Translations under genes and position numbers: made by a program
In this document: positions 63,552 through 64,000 of the stretch, in pieces
How the letters are laid out: every line of letters begins with the position of its first letter
Position numbering within the stretch: the stretch's first letter is position 1
Source of the DNA: Chitinophagaceae bacterium
Lineage (GTDB): Bacteria > Bacteroidota > Bacteroidia > Chitinophagales > Chitinophagaceae
Direction of reading: 5' to 3'
Length of the DNA stretch: 64,000 nucleotides
NCBI GenBank assembly: GCA_014379345.1
Contig: JACMLY010000148.1
Span: 30,858 to 94,857 of the forward strand
Notes under the pieces: model-generated
Told to the model about the DNA's origin: nothing
Databases searched by the model: none
The model's input: the letters and a program-made list of their open reading frames with translations, nothing else

Positions 63552-64000
63552 ATGAAAAAATTAGTTATACAACTCATATTGTTTCTTTTTTGTGGATTTC
63601 TTCATGCCCAGCAGGCCTTTACCAATTATGGAAATCTCCAGATTCATACAGGAACCTCTATGGCCGGTTTTGGAAATTTTTCTAATGAAACTGCAGCGAC
63701 GTTGGTGAACAATGGAAGTTTCTATATAAGAGGAAACCTGACCAACGATCAATCATCGATGTCTGTTGGGGCAGGGACCTTATACCTGAATGGAAGCGTA
63801 GCACAGTCGGTGAATGGAACACAGCCTTTCAGAACGTTAAACTTTGTTACCGATAATAACCTGGGTATAACTCTTAATAATACGCTGAGCGTAAGTGGTG
63901 CACATACTTATACCAATGGGATCATCACTACCTCCTCCACTCCTGATTATCTGGTGTATGAAGCGGGGTCTTCTTACAGTGGGGAGAGCAACAGCTCCCA
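63552..64000 (+). CDS. Secreted repeat protein, 5' part only
   Basis: ATG at 63552 opens a frame of 149 codons that runs past the end of the window. The product begins with a signal peptide (cleavage after FLHAQ, about residue 18) and continues with Asn/Gly/Thr-rich beta-strand repeats (NYGNLQIHTGTSMAGFGNFS in part, LVNNGSFYIRGNLTND, AGTLYLNGSVAQSVNGTQPF in part). This pattern is found at the start of large Bacteroidota surface proteins, often T9SS cargo. The gap to the previous gene is only 24 bases, so they probably share a transcript. Confidence 0.75.
   Translation, partial: MKKLVIQLILFLFCGFLHAQQAFTNYGNLQIHTGTSMAGFGNFSNETAATLVNNGSFYIRGNLTNDQSSMSVGAGTLYLNGSVAQSVNGTQPFRTLNFVTDNNLGITLNNTLSVSGAHTYTNGIITTSSTPDYLVYEAGSSYSGESNSS

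Noticed and set aside
1..64000. CRISPR arrays, prophage genes, rRNA or tRNA genes
   Set aside because: No regularly spaced identical repeats, phage structural genes or RNA gene signatures were seen on either strand by reading.

Overview
The window is a piece of a Bacteroidota chromosome, most likely from the Chitinophagaceae. The signs are Bacteroidota-type promoters (TTTG about 19 nt upstream of TAnnTTTG), type IX secretion (T9SS) C-terminal sorting domains, the DUF4835/PorD and DUF4296 families, the Bacteroidota form of RNA polymerase omega, a UpxY-type antiterminator, futalosine-pathway menaquinone synthesis (MqnD) and modest G+C. The genus is inference. No rRNA, tRNA or CRISPR array was seen.

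Layout. (1) 1-10.8 kb, housekeeping: 3' part of htpG, recJ and a polyprenyl diphosphate synthase on the minus strand, an OmpA-family protein with a clear promoter and terminator, then bamD, rpoZ, coaBC, porD (DUF4835), a DUF4296 lipoprotein and CoA-transferase subunit A. (2) 11.2-37.2 kb, a Wzx/Wzy-type exopolysaccharide locus. It has GDP-mannose and GDP-L-fucose synthesis (manC, fcl, gmd), export and chain-length control (Wza- and Wzc-like), a UpxY antiterminator, flippase, polymerase, about seven glycosyltransferases, a WcaJ-like initiating transferase and five acyltransferases. It begins with an unrecognised 394-aa protein and a T9SS-exported SGNH esterase. It ends with an IS1595-type transposase remnant and a 1005-aa T9SS-exported beta-helix protein. 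The whole block lies between the two CoA-transferase subunits (A ends at 10788, B starts at 41518), which are normally adjacent. (3) 42.2-52.1 kb, a signalling island: four NarL-type response regulators, two one-TM HisKA_3 kinases, three related multi-pass membrane proteins sharing an FWIxxGxxxY-like motif, a small unknown protein and a membrane-anchored TIR protein. (4) 52.2-61.6 kb: PabC-like aminotransferase, CPD photolyase, MqnD, an esterase, a lipoprotein, QueA, a fused two-NBD peptide ABC ATPase, AMP nucleosidase and an HsdR_N-like nuclease-fold protein. (5) 61.7 kb to the end: two secreted repeat or beta-helix proteins, the last cut by the window edge.

How it fits together. The locus makes and exports a probably L-fucose-containing, acylated polysaccharide, and the flanking T9SS enzymes may trim or deacylate it outside the cell. 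The signalling island looks like repeated units in which a multi-pass membrane protein may be the sensor for a kinase that has no sensor domain of its own. Non-coding observations of note are a family of 7-nt word repeats inserted in frame into two genes (59.2 and 55.1 kb) and present upstream of a third site, a highly structured leader or RNA upstream of queA, and a strong terminator at 49.4 kb with no gene in front of it.
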